Assembly (NCBI GenBank): GCA_020025015.1 | Contig: JAHHSV010000007.1 | Coordinates: forward strand, 1 to 51,854 | Origin: Anaeroplasmataceae bacterium | Lineage (GTDB): Bacteria > Bacillota_I > Bacilli_A > Acholeplasmatales > Anaeroplasmataceae | DNA: 51,854 nucleotides | Reading direction: 5' to 3' | In this document: one piece after another, positions 8,855 to 16,955 of the stretch | How the letters are laid out: every line of letters begins with the position of its first letter | Position numbering within the stretch: the stretch's first letter is position 1 | Position numbers and translations under genes: made by a program | The notes under the pieces: model-generated | Seen by the model: only the letters and a program-made list of their open reading frames with translations | What the model was told of the DNA's origin: nothing | Databases searched by the model: none

Positions 8855-9967
8855 ATGAAGGTTTTAATTATGATGGATTCCTTTAAGGAATCACTTACTT
8901 CTGCTGAAGCTAATAAAATAATTAAGGAAGAGTTATTGAAGCTTATGCCTGATTCTAGTATTACTACTATCAATCTATCTGATGGTGGCGATGGTATGCT
9001 AGATTGCTTTAGAGATGGTAGTAAGGTAGTTACTACTAAAATACTAGATCCTCTAGAAAAAGAAATTAAGGCAGAGTATCTAATTAAGGATAAGGTTGCC
9101 TATATTGAAAGTGCTAAGGCGGTTGGCCTTGCACTTATACCTAAGGAAAAAAGGAATCCTTTAAAGGCTACCTCAAGGGGCTTAGGTATTCTTATTAAGG
9201 ATGCTATTAAAAAGGGCATTAGAAACTTTGTAATAGGCTTAGGTGGTACTGCCACTAATGATGGTGGAGCTGGTATGCTATGTGAGCTTGGCTTTAGATT
9301 TTTAGATGAGCATGATAATCCAATTGATTTAAATCCTACAGGCTTATTAAAGCTTGCTAGAATTGATGCTACAAGCTATTTAAAGGAATTAAAGGATTGT
9401 AAATTTACTGTTCTATCTGATGTTAATAATCCATTATTAGGAGAAAATGGTGCATCCTATATCTTTGGTCCCCAAAAGGGTGCAACCCTTCCTATGCTTA
9501 AAACCCTAGATACTGCTCTTGCTATGCTAGATTTTAAAACAAAAGAAATTAATAATACCGTTAAATCTGATTATCCATCCTGCGGAGCAGCTGGTGGCTT
9601 AGGCTATGCCTTTAAATATTATTTAAATAGTGATAATTTAAGTGGCATTAATTATATTATTGAGGAAAATAAGCTAGATGAGCTTATTGCTTCTTCTGAT
9701 TTAATTATTACAGGTGAGGGTAAATTTGATGAAACTAGCCTAAATGGTAAGGCTCCTACTGGTATTTTAAAGCTTGCTAATAAATACGATAAGCCTACAG
9801 CTTTAATTTGTGGAGAAATTGAAGCTAAGCTAAATTTATTTACCTATGAATATTCTTTAAATGATTCTACCTTAAGTTTAGATGAAAATATTAAAAACAC
9901 TAAGCACAATCTAAAGAAGGTAATTAAAAAATTAGTATCTGACTTAGCTAGTAAAAATGTTAATTAA
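8855..9967 (+). CDS. Glycerate kinase (GlxK/GarK family)
   Basis: A 370-residue protein of normal length for the PF02595 glycerate kinase family, which phosphorylates D-glycerate with ATP to phosphoglycerate and so feeds lower glycolysis in the cytoplasm. Family motifs are visible: MDSFKESLTSAEA at the N-terminus, NLSDGGDGMLD around residues 45-55, GLGGTATNDGGAGM around 130-143, and TGEGKFDETSLNGK near 290. The start is supported by AAGGAGG seven bases upstream. It is a single-gene unit on the plus strand, divergent from the defence operon. It may share downstream termination with the next small gene, which has its own promoter. Whether the product is the 2- or 3-phosphate cannot be decided here. 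Codon use is host-like and clearly different from the defence operon next door. Confidence 0.92.
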   Translation: MKVLIMMDSFKESLTSAEANKIIKEELLKLMPDSSITTINLSDGGDGMLDCFRDGSKVVTTKILDPLEKEIKAEYLIKDKVAYIESAKAVGLALIPKEKRNPLKATSRGLGILIKDAIKKGIRNFVIGLGGTATNDGGAGMLCELGFRFLDEHDNPIDLNPTGLLKLARIDATSYLKELKDCKFTVLSDVNNPLLGENGASYIFGPQKGATLPMLKTLDTALAMLDFKTKEINNTVKSDYPSCGAAGGLGYAFKYYLNSDNLSGINYIIEENKLDELIASSDLIITGEGKFDETSLNGKAPTGILKLANKYDKPTALICGEIEAKLNLFTYEYSLNDSTLSLDENIKNTKHNLKKVIKKLVSDLASKNVN

Positions 9968-9970
9968 ACT

Positions 9971-9999
9971 AGACATCAGCGATTATTTTACGTATAATT
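9971..9999 (+). promoter_or_regulatory. Promoter of the 84-residue protein gene
   Basis: TAGACA at 9971-9976, a 17-base spacer and TATAAT at 9994-9999. This is one mismatch from the consensus -35 and a perfect -10, placed 25 bases before the start codon. Confidence 0.65.
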
Positions 10000-10024
10000 A
10001 AAGTAGAGATAAGGAGGTATCTAG

Positions 10025-10279
10025 ATGTATAATTGCACAATAGATTTCCAAACACTATTCCAGCTTAATAATGCTTTAAAGGAGGAAGGTTATAAAGCAA
10101 CAATTCACTCAGTTAATGGCTGTAGCCACGATACAGTTGAGCTAAGAGATTTAGATCTAAATGAACGTGATACGGTTGTTGCCTTTATTAATAAAGCCTT
10201 AAAATGTAAATATCTAACTCTTGAAGAGGTAAGTAAGGGTTCTACTTCATTTAGAGTTCGTTCAACCTTTAAAAGTTAA
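10025..10279 (+). CDS. Small soluble protein of unknown function (84 aa)
   Basis: An 84-residue cytoplasmic protein with its own promoter at 9971-9999 and AAGGAGG before the ATG, so it is a genuine gene. It begins with a helix (FQTLFQLNNALKEEGY) followed by a strand and a Cys (IHSVNGCSHDTVELRD), then a helix (VVAFINKALK) and a C-terminal strand pair. This alpha/beta order resembles the small 'RDAC' proteins of Firmicutes, which also carry an N-terminal helix, a KIH strand and a Cys in the loop. The resemblance is from memory and weak. No catalytic motif, signal peptide or membrane segment is visible. It ends at a shared bidirectional terminator with the ferritin gene opposite. Function unknown. 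Confidence 0.75.
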   Translation: MYNCTIDFQTLFQLNNALKEEGYKATIHSVNGCSHDTVELRDLDLNERDTVVAFINKALKCKYLTLEEVSKGSTSFRVRSTFKS

Positions 10280-10288
10280 AGCAAATTA

Positions 10289-10323
10289 AAAAGACCAGCT
10301 GCATACTTCGGCTGGTCTTTTAT
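10289..10323. terminator. Bidirectional intrinsic terminator
   Basis: AAAGACCAGC pairs with GCTGGTCTTT around a ten-base loop. T-runs occur on both sides, so it can serve the 84-residue gene on the plus strand and ferritin on the minus strand. Confidence 0.85.
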
Positions 10324-10327
10324 TATC

Positions 10328-10846
10328 TTATTCGCCCTTTAGCATAGGTGTAGGCATATATGCTCTACTACCTAATTCTTGATTTAGTAAATATAAGCTC
10401 TTAGAATCATTACCAAACAATTCCATCTTCTTAACTAAATCCTCAGCGTTCTTTTCCTCTTCTACCTGCTCTTTAATGAACCAATCTAAGAACTGCATAG
10501 TTTTAAAATCGTGCTGGGCAAAAGCCTCAGCATAAATTGCATTAATTAAGGCTGTAACATATTGCTCATGCTTTAAGCCTGCCTTAAATACATCATTAGC
10601 TGAATTTAGCTGATGAGTAGGCTTATCAATAGCCTCCATAGTTACACGATAGCCATTATCTAATAAATAGCGTCTAAAGATAATAGCGTGATCCCTTTCT
10701 TCCTTAGCTTGAATCTCATACCAATTAGCAAAGCCATCTAAGCCTAGCTCCTCGCAATAATTAGCAAACTCTAAATATAAATAAGCACTATAAAACTCCT
10801 TATTTACTTGGTTATTAATTAATGCAGCAATCTTTTCATTCAACAT
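10328..10846 (-). CDS. ftnA: Non-haem ferritin
   Basis: A 172-residue four-helix ferritin of normal length for bacterial Ftn. It oxidises Fe(II) and stores iron in a 24-subunit shell in the cytoplasm. Ferroxidase ligands are visible: Glu17 in NKEFYSAYLYLE, the EERDHA motif around residues 49-54, and QVEEEKN around residue 127. No haem-binding Met or N-terminal targeting sequence is seen, so it is FtnA-like rather than bacterioferritin. The ATG follows GAGAGGAG, and an extended -10 (TGCTATACT) lies at 10872-10880. It is a single gene that ends at the hairpin 10289-10323. I see no clear Fur box, so iron control cannot be claimed. Confidence 0.93.
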   Translation of the reverse strand: MLNEKIAALINNQVNKEFYSAYLYLEFANYCEELGLDGFANWYEIQAKEERDHAIIFRRYLLDNGYRVTMEAIDKPTHQLNSANDVFKAGLKHEQYVTALINAIYAEAFAQHDFKTMQFLDWFIKEQVEEEKNAEDLVKKMELFGNDSKSLYLLNQELGSRAYMPTPMLKGE

Positions 10847-10871
10847 AATAAATGCTCCTCTCTTTAATAAA

Positions 10872-10880
10872 AGTATAGCA
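10872..10880 (-). promoter_or_regulatory. Extended -10 promoter of ferritin
   Basis: TGCTATACT on the minus strand, 25 bases before the ATG. The -10 differs by one base from consensus and has the TGn extension. Confidence 0.55.
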
Positions 10881-10952
10881 TTTAAGCTAAATTAAATCTA
10901 CTAAGTTATAATTTTTATTTACGATTGTTTTTAAATTAAAAGCTAAGAATAT

Positions 10953-10977
10953 AAAAAAAACGACTTATCCAGTCGTT
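10953..10977 (-). terminator. Terminator of tRNA-Ser
   Basis: On the minus strand AACGACT pairs with AGTCGTT around a GGATA loop and is followed by eight T residues. It lies 11 bases after the CCA end of the tRNA gene. Confidence 0.85.
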
Positions 10978-10988
10978 GCTTTTCATGT

Positions 10989-11079
10989 TGGCGAAGTAGG
11001 AGGGATTCGAACCCTCGCACCAGTTACCCAGTCTACTTCCTTAGCAGGGAAGCCTCTTGAGCCTCTTGAGTACTACTTC
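10989..11079 (-). tRNA. tRNA-Ser (anticodon GCU)
   Basis: A 91-base type II tRNA with an encoded CCA. The acceptor stem GAAGTAG pairs with CTACTTC. The anticodon stem CTTCC/GGAAG closes the loop CTGCTAA with anticodon GCT, which reads AGU and AGC codons. A long variable arm (TAGACTGGGTAACTGG region) and the T-loop GGTTCGAATCC confirm a serine isoacceptor. It has its own promoter and terminator, so it is a single transcription unit. Confidence 0.95.
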
Positions 11080-11096
11080 ATCTACCAAGCGTTATT

Positions 11097-11125
11097 ATTA
11101 TACACGAAATGATATTCAATTACAA
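11097..11125 (-). promoter_or_regulatory. Promoter of tRNA-Ser
   Basis: On the minus strand TTGTAA, a 17-base spacer and TATAAT (11102-11097), ending 18 bases before the tRNA 5' end. Confidence 0.75.
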
Positions 11126-11220
11126 GTACAAAATCATTAGTTTTTCATATATGTATCAAGGATGGAAAGCATTTTCTTTTGTTATCCTGAAAAAATTTTT
11201 AAAAAATCCATTTATTAAAT

Positions 11221-11249
11221 TTGACAAGCTAAAAAAGTGGGAGTACAAT
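11221..11249 (+). promoter_or_regulatory. Promoter of the antiporter gene
   Basis: A perfect TTGACA at 11221-11226, a 17-base spacer and TACAAT at 11244-11249. Transcription would begin near 11256. This rules out the upstream in-frame ATG at 11109 as the start of the antiporter. Confidence 0.85.
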
Positions 11250-11288
11250 ATTGTTTTTGAAGATGGTGTAAATTGGGAGGTAATTATA

Positions 11289-12620
11289 ATGTTTGATTTT
11301 CAATCAGTTGTAGTATCAACTACTACAGCAAATATTTTATTAAGCCTTGCCATCGCTTTATTAGGTGGCTTATTCCTATCACGTTTAGCTAAGAAAATCC
11401 ATTTACCAGCTGTTACAGCTTACTTAGTTGCTGGTATATTAGTTGGACCATATGTATTAGGTCTTGCTGGTATTGATGGCTTAGGCTTTACTAAGGAAAA
11501 TATTAAAAGCTTTAACATCGTTTCCGAATTAGCTTTAGGCTTTATCGCCTTTTCGATGGGTAACGAATTTAGATTAAGCCAATTAAAGGAAATTGGTAAG
11601 CATGCGACTATTATTGGTATTGCTCAAGCAGTCATTACAACAATCGTTGTTGATTTAGCCTTAATCGCAACTCATTTCATGATGCCAGATAAGCTATCAC
11701 TTGCTAGTGCCTTAGTTTTAGGTGCGGTTGCTACAGCTACTGCTCCTGCTGCTACCCTAATGGTTGTTCATCAGTATAAGGCTGAGGGTCCTGTAACAAA
11801 AACTCTATTACCAGTTGTTGCTATCGATGATGCAGTTGGTTTAGTTGTCTTTGCGATTTCCTTTGGTATTGCTGAATCAATCAGCAGTGGCCAAATCAAT
11901 ATTTTAGCAACAATCTTTAATCCATTAATTGAAATTGTTGTTTCCTTATGTCTTGGTGCTATACTTGGCTTATTATTTTCATGGGTAGAGCGTTTCTTCC
12001 ATTCTCGTAGTAAGCGTATGGCTATGACTGTTGCCTTTATTATGCTAGGCGTTGGTCTATCTTGCTTAAAGTTTGACTTAGGTGGTGGTATTGAGATAGC
12101 ATCTTCAAGTCTATTATGCTGTATGATGCTAGGTACAATATTCTGTAATACCTGTGATTTCAGTGAGGAGCTAATGAATAGAGCTGATCGTTGGAGTACA
12201 CCTGTACTTGTTCTATTCTTCGTAATCAGCGGTGCAAGCCTAGAATTAAGCATTTTCACTGATGGTATCATTGTTTTAGTTGGTGTAATTTATATTATCG
12301 CAAGAAGCTTAGGTAAGTATTTCGGTGCTGGCATCAGTGCTAAGATGACTCATGCTGATCCTATGGTTAATAAGTATTTAGGTATTACCCTATTACCTCA
12401 GGCTGGTGTTGCCTTAGGCATGGCTATGAAGGCCTTAGAGCTTGGACCTGAGGGTCAAATCGTAAGTAATATTACCTTATTTGCCGTTTTAGTTTATGAA
12501 TTAGTTGGTCCATTATTTACTAAGATTGCCTTAACTAAGGCTGGTGAAATTAAGTCAGAGGGTGCAACTACTCAGCGTATTCCTGAAAATAAAAATGATA
12601 ACATTACCCCTCAAGCTTAA
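11289..12620 (+). CDS. Cation:proton antiporter (CPA2, Na+/H+ exchanger domain)
   Basis: A 443-residue integral membrane protein with 11-13 hydrophobic helices, of the PF00999 exchanger type. It would exchange protons for Na+ or K+ across the cytoplasmic membrane. The family signature is seen in LPAVTAYLVAGILVGPYVLG, in AFSMGNEF around residues 85-92, and in the conserved acid pair of LPVVAIDDAVGLVVF around 170-185. There is no RCK/TrkA-N domain, so it resembles the membrane half of KefB-type systems. The start at 11289 follows GGGAGG and lies 33 bases after the predicted transcription start at about 11256. The frame is open back to 11109, but that part lies upstream of the promoter. The gene faces the intron and tex tail to tail. 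Confidence 0.88.
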   Translation: MFDFQSVVVSTTTANILLSLAIALLGGLFLSRLAKKIHLPAVTAYLVAGILVGPYVLGLAGIDGLGFTKENIKSFNIVSELALGFIAFSMGNEFRLSQLKEIGKHATIIGIAQAVITTIVVDLALIATHFMMPDKLSLASALVLGAVATATAPAATLMVVHQYKAEGPVTKTLLPVVAIDDAVGLVVFAISFGIAESISSGQINILATIFNPLIEIVVSLCLGAILGLLFSWVERFFHSRSKRMAMTVAFIMLGVGLSCLKFDLGGGIEIASSSLLCCMMLGTIFCNTCDFSEELMNRADRWSTPVLVLFFVISGASLELSIFTDGIIVLVGVIYIIARSLGKYFGAGISAKMTHADPMVNKYLGITLLPQAGVALGMAMKALELGPEGQIVSNITLFAVLVYELVGPLFTKIALTKAGEIKSEGATTQRIPENKNDNITPQA

Positions 12621-12677
12621 TTAGTACTTATATAATAGGGTAGAGAAGAGTTTTTTTAAAATTTTTTCCCTCCCATT

Positions 12678-12709
12678 ACACCGTACGTACGGGTCTCGTA
12701 TACGGCGCT
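12678..12709 (-). ncRNA. Group II intron domain V (catalytic hairpin)
   Basis: The minus strand forms the canonical domain V. GCGCCGTA pairs with TACGGTGT, then a two-base bulge, a short upper stem TACG/CGTA and a small loop. The catalytic triad reads CGC, the form found in class IIC introns, rather than the AGC of other classes. No inactivating change is visible, so the ribozyme core may still be functional. Confidence 0.85.
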
Positions 12710-12713
12710 ACAT

Positions 12714-13431
12714 TTATATTTTACACAAACTATTGAGATAATATTCGAAAGGGAGAACCAATCCGGGTCTTCCTTTCTTTTTGTTTGGGGTAGCCAATAG
12801 TTTTGGACTAATCATAAAGTTTATGACATCTCCATTGCTTTTAGCGTACCAACCTCTTCTAGAGTTTGCTACCTTGTATATGGATTCTTCATCGAAACCT
12901 AATTTGAATGTCTTATTTATTTTTGTAAGGTTTCTATAGATTGTTTTTATATTTTTCCATTGTTTTAGAATAATACACCTAATCTTGTGCCTTAGCCATT
13001 CTCCAAATATTTTCATTTTCACTCTCATTTTACCAATGCGAAAATAGTTAATCCAACCAATTACGATTTGGTTTACCTTAGTAAATGTTTCTCCCAGTGT
13101 TCTTGCGACTGCGTGTCTTCTTGATAGAACCCTTTTGATTTTCTCGTATAGTTTCTTAGCTCTATCATCATTTGGTTTTGGTTTCCAACCTTCTATTTCA
13201 CGGTTCTTTAGGAATGCTCGTATAAGGCTTAGGGTTTGTGAATCATTAACCTTTTCTCTCAATATTGATATTAATTTATCGTGATTTACTGCATCAAAAT
13301 ATTTCTCGATATCTAAGTCGACTACCCATTCATACCCTTCATTAAGATACACTAGCACCCTTATTCTTAATAACTCGATTTAAGGCCTCGGCTACGTTTT
13401 GATGACTCAAAATCTCTTCAATTAATTTCAT
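12714..13431 (-). pseudogene. Group II intron reverse transcriptase/maturase, two internal deletions
   Basis: An intact IIC intron protein has about 420 residues; here only fragments remain. Fragment 1 starts at the ATG 13431 behind AGGAGG and reads like the family N-terminus (EEILSHQNVAEALNRVIKNKG), then runs into a stop at 13342. Fragment 2, in another frame from about 13358, resumes at GYEWVVDLDIEKYFDAVNHDKL, so about 60 residues are lost at the first junction. A second, in-frame junction near 13190-13205 joins LIRAFLKNRE to WKPKPNDDRAKK. It removes the whole palm with the YADD active site. The C-terminal thumb/domain X (GWINYFRIGKM and onwards) is kept to 12714. No reverse transcriptase activity is possible. 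Residual maturase binding is conceivable but unproven. Confidence 0.87.
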
Positions 13432-13944
13432 TTGCTGCTCCTCCTTCAATTCGTAGATTTATTCAAGACCATCCCTAGATACTTTACCATCTAGTTCATT
13501 TACGTTTAACTAGTTCTAGGCTGTTACTCTATGTCGGATTACTTGAGCATTGCTCATAGTGATTCGCACTATATAAACATTAGGTCCTTCAGTATTTGGT
13601 TATGCCTACTATGACCTCAGCTGACTCCCTAACCATAAGCCTTTTTATCGGACAATATCAACGATATTGCGTTAGGGCCTCCCAGGGTAATTCACTAATC
13701 TTTCATTTTCCAACCTCTTAATTTACCGTTTTGGTTTTACGTTTGTCATCGGACTTCAGTTTGTTATGAAACCTTATCCACCATTTGGCCTCATTAAGTT
13801 TCTGTTCGTAGGCTCGGAATTTTGCTATGTGCTTCCTTCATCTAATAACATTACTATTATTGACTTGCACTCCGCTACGCTAGCGACAAATACTCACGAC
13901 TGGACTTTCACCAGTAAGATTAGTGCCATGCCTGGCACACATAG

Positions 13945-13979
13945 AAAAGACTTTAAATCACGCTGATTTAAAGTCTTTT
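13945..13979 (-). terminator. Terminator of tex and target of the IIC intron
   Basis: A 16-bp stem (AAAAGACTTTAAATCA against its complement) with a three-base loop lies 8 bases after the tex stop. On the minus strand it is followed by CTTTTCTAT and then at once by the intron 5' end. The plus strand has a longer T-run, so it may also terminate transcripts entering from the intron side. Confidence 0.85.
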
Positions 13980-13986
13980 TTTTTCG

Positions 13987-16161
13987 TTATTTACTTAATA
14001 ATTCAAGCTGCATACGATGACGATTATAATCAATATCTAAAACTCTAACCTTAACTAAATCACCTACTGCTAGAACCTCGCTAGGGTGGTTAATTCTTTC
14101 ATTAAGGTTAAACTTTGATATATGTAGTAGGCCATCATATTTAACGCCACAGTCAATGAAACAGCCAAAATCAATAACATTACGAACTGTACCATTTAAT
14201 TCATCGCCAACCTTAATATCCTCAAAGTGTAAAATATCACTTCTTAATTGAGGCTGAGGGTAGGCATCTCTAATATCACGTAATGGAGCAATGAAGGCAT
14301 CACAAATATCATCCATTGTATATTTATCAATATCTAATAGCTTTGCCTCCTTAGCTCTATCAAGCTTAGCTACCGCTTCCTTAATTTCTTCAGTACCAAT
14401 GGCCTCACTAGTTAGGCCTAAATCCTTTAAAACTAATAAAGCCTTAGCATAGGATTCAGGGTGAATAGCTGTCATATCTAGCTTATTCTTAGGTTCACTA
14501 ATACGTAAGAAGCCGATTGACTGCTCATAGGTTTTAGGACCAATCTTCTTAACATCCTTAATTTCCTCACGGCTATTAATCATTCCTACACTATCACGAT
14601 ACTTAACAATTTCCTTAGCGGTTGACTTAGTTAGGCCTGAAACATAGGTTAATAGGCTAACTGAGGCTGTATTAACATTTACACCAACCTTATTAACTAA
14701 ATCAGTTACCACATTATCAAGCGTTTCCTCAAGCTCACGCTGATTAACATCATGCTGATACTGACCAACGCCAATACTCTTAGGCTCAATTTTTACAAGC
14801 TCTGCTAATGGATCCTGGATACGTCTAGCAATTGATACTGCACTACGCTCCTGGACCTCAAAGTCAGGGAATTCCTCCTGTGCTACAGGAGAGGCACTAT
14901 AAACTGAAGCACCAGCCTCGCTTACAATAATATATTCAGCCTTTAAATTATATTTATGAATAGTTTCTGCAATAAAGGCCTCAGTTTCACGAGAGGCTGT
15001 ACCATTACCAATAGCGATAACCTCAATCTTATATCTATTACATAAATCAACAATTGTTTTTTCTGATTTTAAAACTAATCTTTCATCAACTGCTGCACCC
15101 TTAGCCTTTTCATTAGGATAAATTACCCCAATCTCTAAAGCCTTACCTGTTTTACTAATTACTGCAAGCTTACAGCCAGTTCTAAAGGCAGGGTCAACAC
15201 CTAAAACCATCTTACCCTTTAATGGTGGAGTTAATAATAGATTTTTAACATTTAAGGCAAATACCTCAATTGCACCCTTATTAGCATTTTCTGTTAAAAT
15301 TGAACGAATCTCACGACCAATAGATGGGCTAATTAAACGCTTATAGCTATCCTCAATTGCACTATTGATTTCATCCGCAAATAAAACATGCTTATTATGT
15401 AAAACCTGATATTTTAGATACTCTAAATCTCTTTCAGGCTGTAATACTACCTCAACCTGTAAAATACCTAAGGCCTCACCCCTATTCATCGCAAGCACAC
15501 GATGAGATTTAATGTGGCCAATAAATTCATCAGCCTCATAATACATCTTAAACTTCTCATCCTCATCAACCGCATTCTTCTTAAGCTTAGACTTTAAATG
15601 ACCATATATTAAAGACTTCTCACGAATATACTTACGATAATTAGCATTATCTGATACCATTTCGGCAATTATATACTTAGCACCCTCAATTGCCTTATCA
15701 TAGGATGTAACCTCACCCTTAATATAAGGCTTAACGATTTCTTCCTTATTACCATTATAGCCAGCTAAAAGCATAGCCTTAGCTAAAGGCTCTAAGCCAT
15801 TTTTAATTGCCTCTGTTGCCTTAGTTTTTTTCTTTTCCTTAAATGGACGATATAAATCCTCAACCTCAATTAGCTTAGTAGCCGCATTAATATCATTCGC
15901 TAAATCCTCAGTTAAAAGACCCTTTTCATCAATTAATCTAATGACATCCTCCTTACGCTTTTCTAAATTTAAAGCATAATTATATCTTTCACTAATTAAT
16001 CTAATTTGGTCCTCATCTAAGCCACCAGTTACCTCCTTACGGTAACGGGCAATAAAAGGTACTGTTGCATCCTCAGCTAATAGATTTAAGGTGGCAGTAA
16101 CCTGGGTTTCTTTAATATTTAATTCTTTTGCAATTGGTTCTATTAATAATTCTTTTTCCAT
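13987..16161 (-). CDS. tex: Tex family RNA-binding transcription accessory protein
   Basis: A 724-residue Tex of normal length. Domains in order: N-terminal helical Tex domain with VPFIARYRKEVTGGLDE (about 33-50), a YqgF/RNase H-like domain with LGVDPAFRTGCKLAVI (about 320-335), a helix-hairpin-helix pair (about 490-555), and a C-terminal S1 RNA-binding domain (GDELNGTVRNVIDFGCFID, about 648-715). Tex binds nucleic acid and affects transcription and stress tolerance in other bacteria. The ATG matches the family N-terminus. Oddly, no Shine-Dalgarno precedes it: the leader is GTTAAAAAA directly behind the T-run of the terminator of the preceding gene. Its own transcript ends at the hairpin 13945-13979. 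Confidence 0.95.
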   Translation of the reverse strand: MEKELLIEPIAKELNIKETQVTATLNLLAEDATVPFIARYRKEVTGGLDEDQIRLISERYNYALNLEKRKEDVIRLIDEKGLLTEDLANDINAATKLIEVEDLYRPFKEKKKTKATEAIKNGLEPLAKAMLLAGYNGNKEEIVKPYIKGEVTSYDKAIEGAKYIIAEMVSDNANYRKYIREKSLIYGHLKSKLKKNAVDEDEKFKMYYEADEFIGHIKSHRVLAMNRGEALGILQVEVVLQPERDLEYLKYQVLHNKHVLFADEINSAIEDSYKRLISPSIGREIRSILTENANKGAIEVFALNVKNLLLTPPLKGKMVLGVDPAFRTGCKLAVISKTGKALEIGVIYPNEKAKGAAVDERLVLKSEKTIVDLCNRYKIEVIAIGNGTASRETEAFIAETIHKYNLKAEYIIVSEAGASVYSASPVAQEEFPDFEVQERSAVSIARRIQDPLAELVKIEPKSIGVGQYQHDVNQRELEETLDNVVTDLVNKVGVNVNTASVSLLTYVSGLTKSTAKEIVKYRDSVGMINSREEIKDVKKIGPKTYEQSIGFLRISEPKNKLDMTAIHPESYAKALLVLKDLGLTSEAIGTEEIKEAVAKLDRAKEAKLLDIDKYTMDDICDAFIAPLRDIRDAYPQPQLRSDILHFEDIKVGDELNGTVRNVIDFGCFIDCGVKYDGLLHISKFNLNERINHPSEVLAVGDLVKVRVLDIDYNRHRMQLELLSK

Positions 16162-16167
16162 TTTTTT

Positions 16168-16194
16168 AACAAAAAAACGCTCAAGCGAGCGTTT
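16168..16194 (-). terminator. Terminator of the 218-residue gene, abutting the tex start
   Basis: On the minus strand AAACGCTC pairs with GAGCGTTT around GCTT and is followed by seven T residues. The T-run ends about ten bases before the tex ATG, an unusual position. Confidence 0.85.
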
Positions 16195-16212
16195 CCTTTC
16201 TTTTTTTATTGA

Positions 16213-16869
16213 TTATTTTTGACTCTCTGTATGAGAATAAATTTCCTTAACATATGAAATTGCTTCAGGAAGCTTATTTTTTAATAACTGTTGATCGTTT
16301 GAAACACTCAATCTATAAATATGACGAGGATTTTCCTTATCCTCAGGGAATTGATGCTCTAAAGCCTCAGGTGTTTCATCATATTTAACACCTCTAAAGA
16401 AATAGATTAAAGCTGAGCCATCAGTAATATTTCCATAGGCCTCATTACCAATAATACCACCATTACCCTCTTTACTAGAATCAACTAAGTATAGATGGAA
16501 GGCATTTTCAGGACCAACATTCTTTGAAGCAATTGCCTTAGCTAGCTCAATTACTCTATCATAAATAACCTTATCTATTTCATTATTCTCTGTATCAAAG
16601 GTTTCATTATTATAAACAAAGACAAAGGTATGCTTTTCATCCTGCTTATCCTTTGCAATTATGTTGTCTAAGTCAGTTAATTGATTAATCTTTAAATTTT
16701 CATAATCAGTAAAATAATTGTGATTTACCTTTTGATTAAATACACCACCAGCCCATAGGCTTACTAATATGATAGCTACAACTAGGATTACTGAGCCTAC
16801 AATTGAACTAATAATTAATGGCATATTCTTCTTTTTTGTATTTCCGTTATAAACATTGGCACGTGCCAT
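16213..16869 (-). CDS. Membrane-anchored extracytoplasmic protein of unknown function
   Basis: A 218-residue protein with a positively charged N-terminus (ARANVYNGNTKKKNM) and one strong membrane helix at about 17-45 (PLIISSIVGSVILVVAIILVSLW). The remaining 170 residues are predicted outside the cell. There is no lipobox Cys, so it is an N-terminal anchor rather than a lipoprotein. The outer part has a strand HTFVFVYNNETF, then a helix, then AFHLYLVDSS. This order vaguely recalls a thioredoxin fold without the CxxC, but I cannot assign it. The start is supported by AAGGAGTGAT and by a near-consensus promoter at 16895-16923. It is a monocistronic unit that ends at the hairpin 16168-16194 before tex. 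Confidence 0.75.
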   Translation of the reverse strand: MARANVYNGNTKKKNMPLIISSIVGSVILVVAIILVSLWAGGVFNQKVNHNYFTDYENLKINQLTDLDNIIAKDKQDEKHTFVFVYNNETFDTENNEIDKVIYDRVIELAKAIASKNVGPENAFHLYLVDSSKEGNGGIIGNEAYGNITDGSALIYFFRGVKYDETPEALEHQFPEDKENPRHIYRLSVSNDQQLLKNKLPEAISYVKEIYSHTESQK

Positions 16870-16894
16870 AATATCACTCCTTACATTCTTCTAT

Positions 16895-16923
16895 ATTATA
16901 TAAAATTTCAAGCCCAATATCAA
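16895..16923 (-). promoter_or_regulatory. Promoter of the 218-residue membrane-anchored protein
   Basis: On the minus strand TTGATA, a 17-base spacer and TATAAT, 26 bases before the ATG. Confidence 0.8.
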
Positions 16924-16955
16924 CCATTTTTTGGCGGACTTAAAATATCCCCGCT

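Larger units (their letters stand above)
12636..13940 (-). mobile_element. Group IIC intron with internally deleted maturase gene
   Basis: The 5' end at 13940 reads GTGTGCCAGGCATGG, the typical IIC opening. It follows CTAT directly behind the T-run of the tex terminator hairpin, which is the preferred target of class IIC introns. Downstream come GGAAGCACATAG, CCTGGGAGGCC and GTCAGCTGAGGTCATAGTA, as in IIC domains I-IV. Domain V is at 12678-12709. The 3' end is not exact; it lies within 12631-12639 in CCCTATTAT. The element spans about 1.3 kb against about 1.8-1.9 kb for an intact one. The missing length matches the two deletions in the reverse transcriptase gene. Confidence 0.88.

Noticed and set aside
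8788..8973. Minus-strand frame over the glycerate kinase start
   Set aside because: No ribosome binding site and it covers the promoter and N-terminus of a clear gene.
11109..11288. N-terminal extension of the antiporter
   Set aside because: It lies upstream of a consensus promoter (11221-11249), is basic and unlike the family, and the ATG at 11289 has a good ribosome binding site.
11771..12271. Minus-strand frame of 166 codons
   Set aside because: Antisense to conserved antiporter helices; no start signal.
12714..13358. Complete reverse transcriptase gene
   Set aside because: The YADD palm and most of the finger region are missing, so it is annotated as a broken gene.
13766..13966. Plus-strand frame of 66 codons
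   Set aside because: It is antisense to the structured RNA of intron domain I and the tex terminator.
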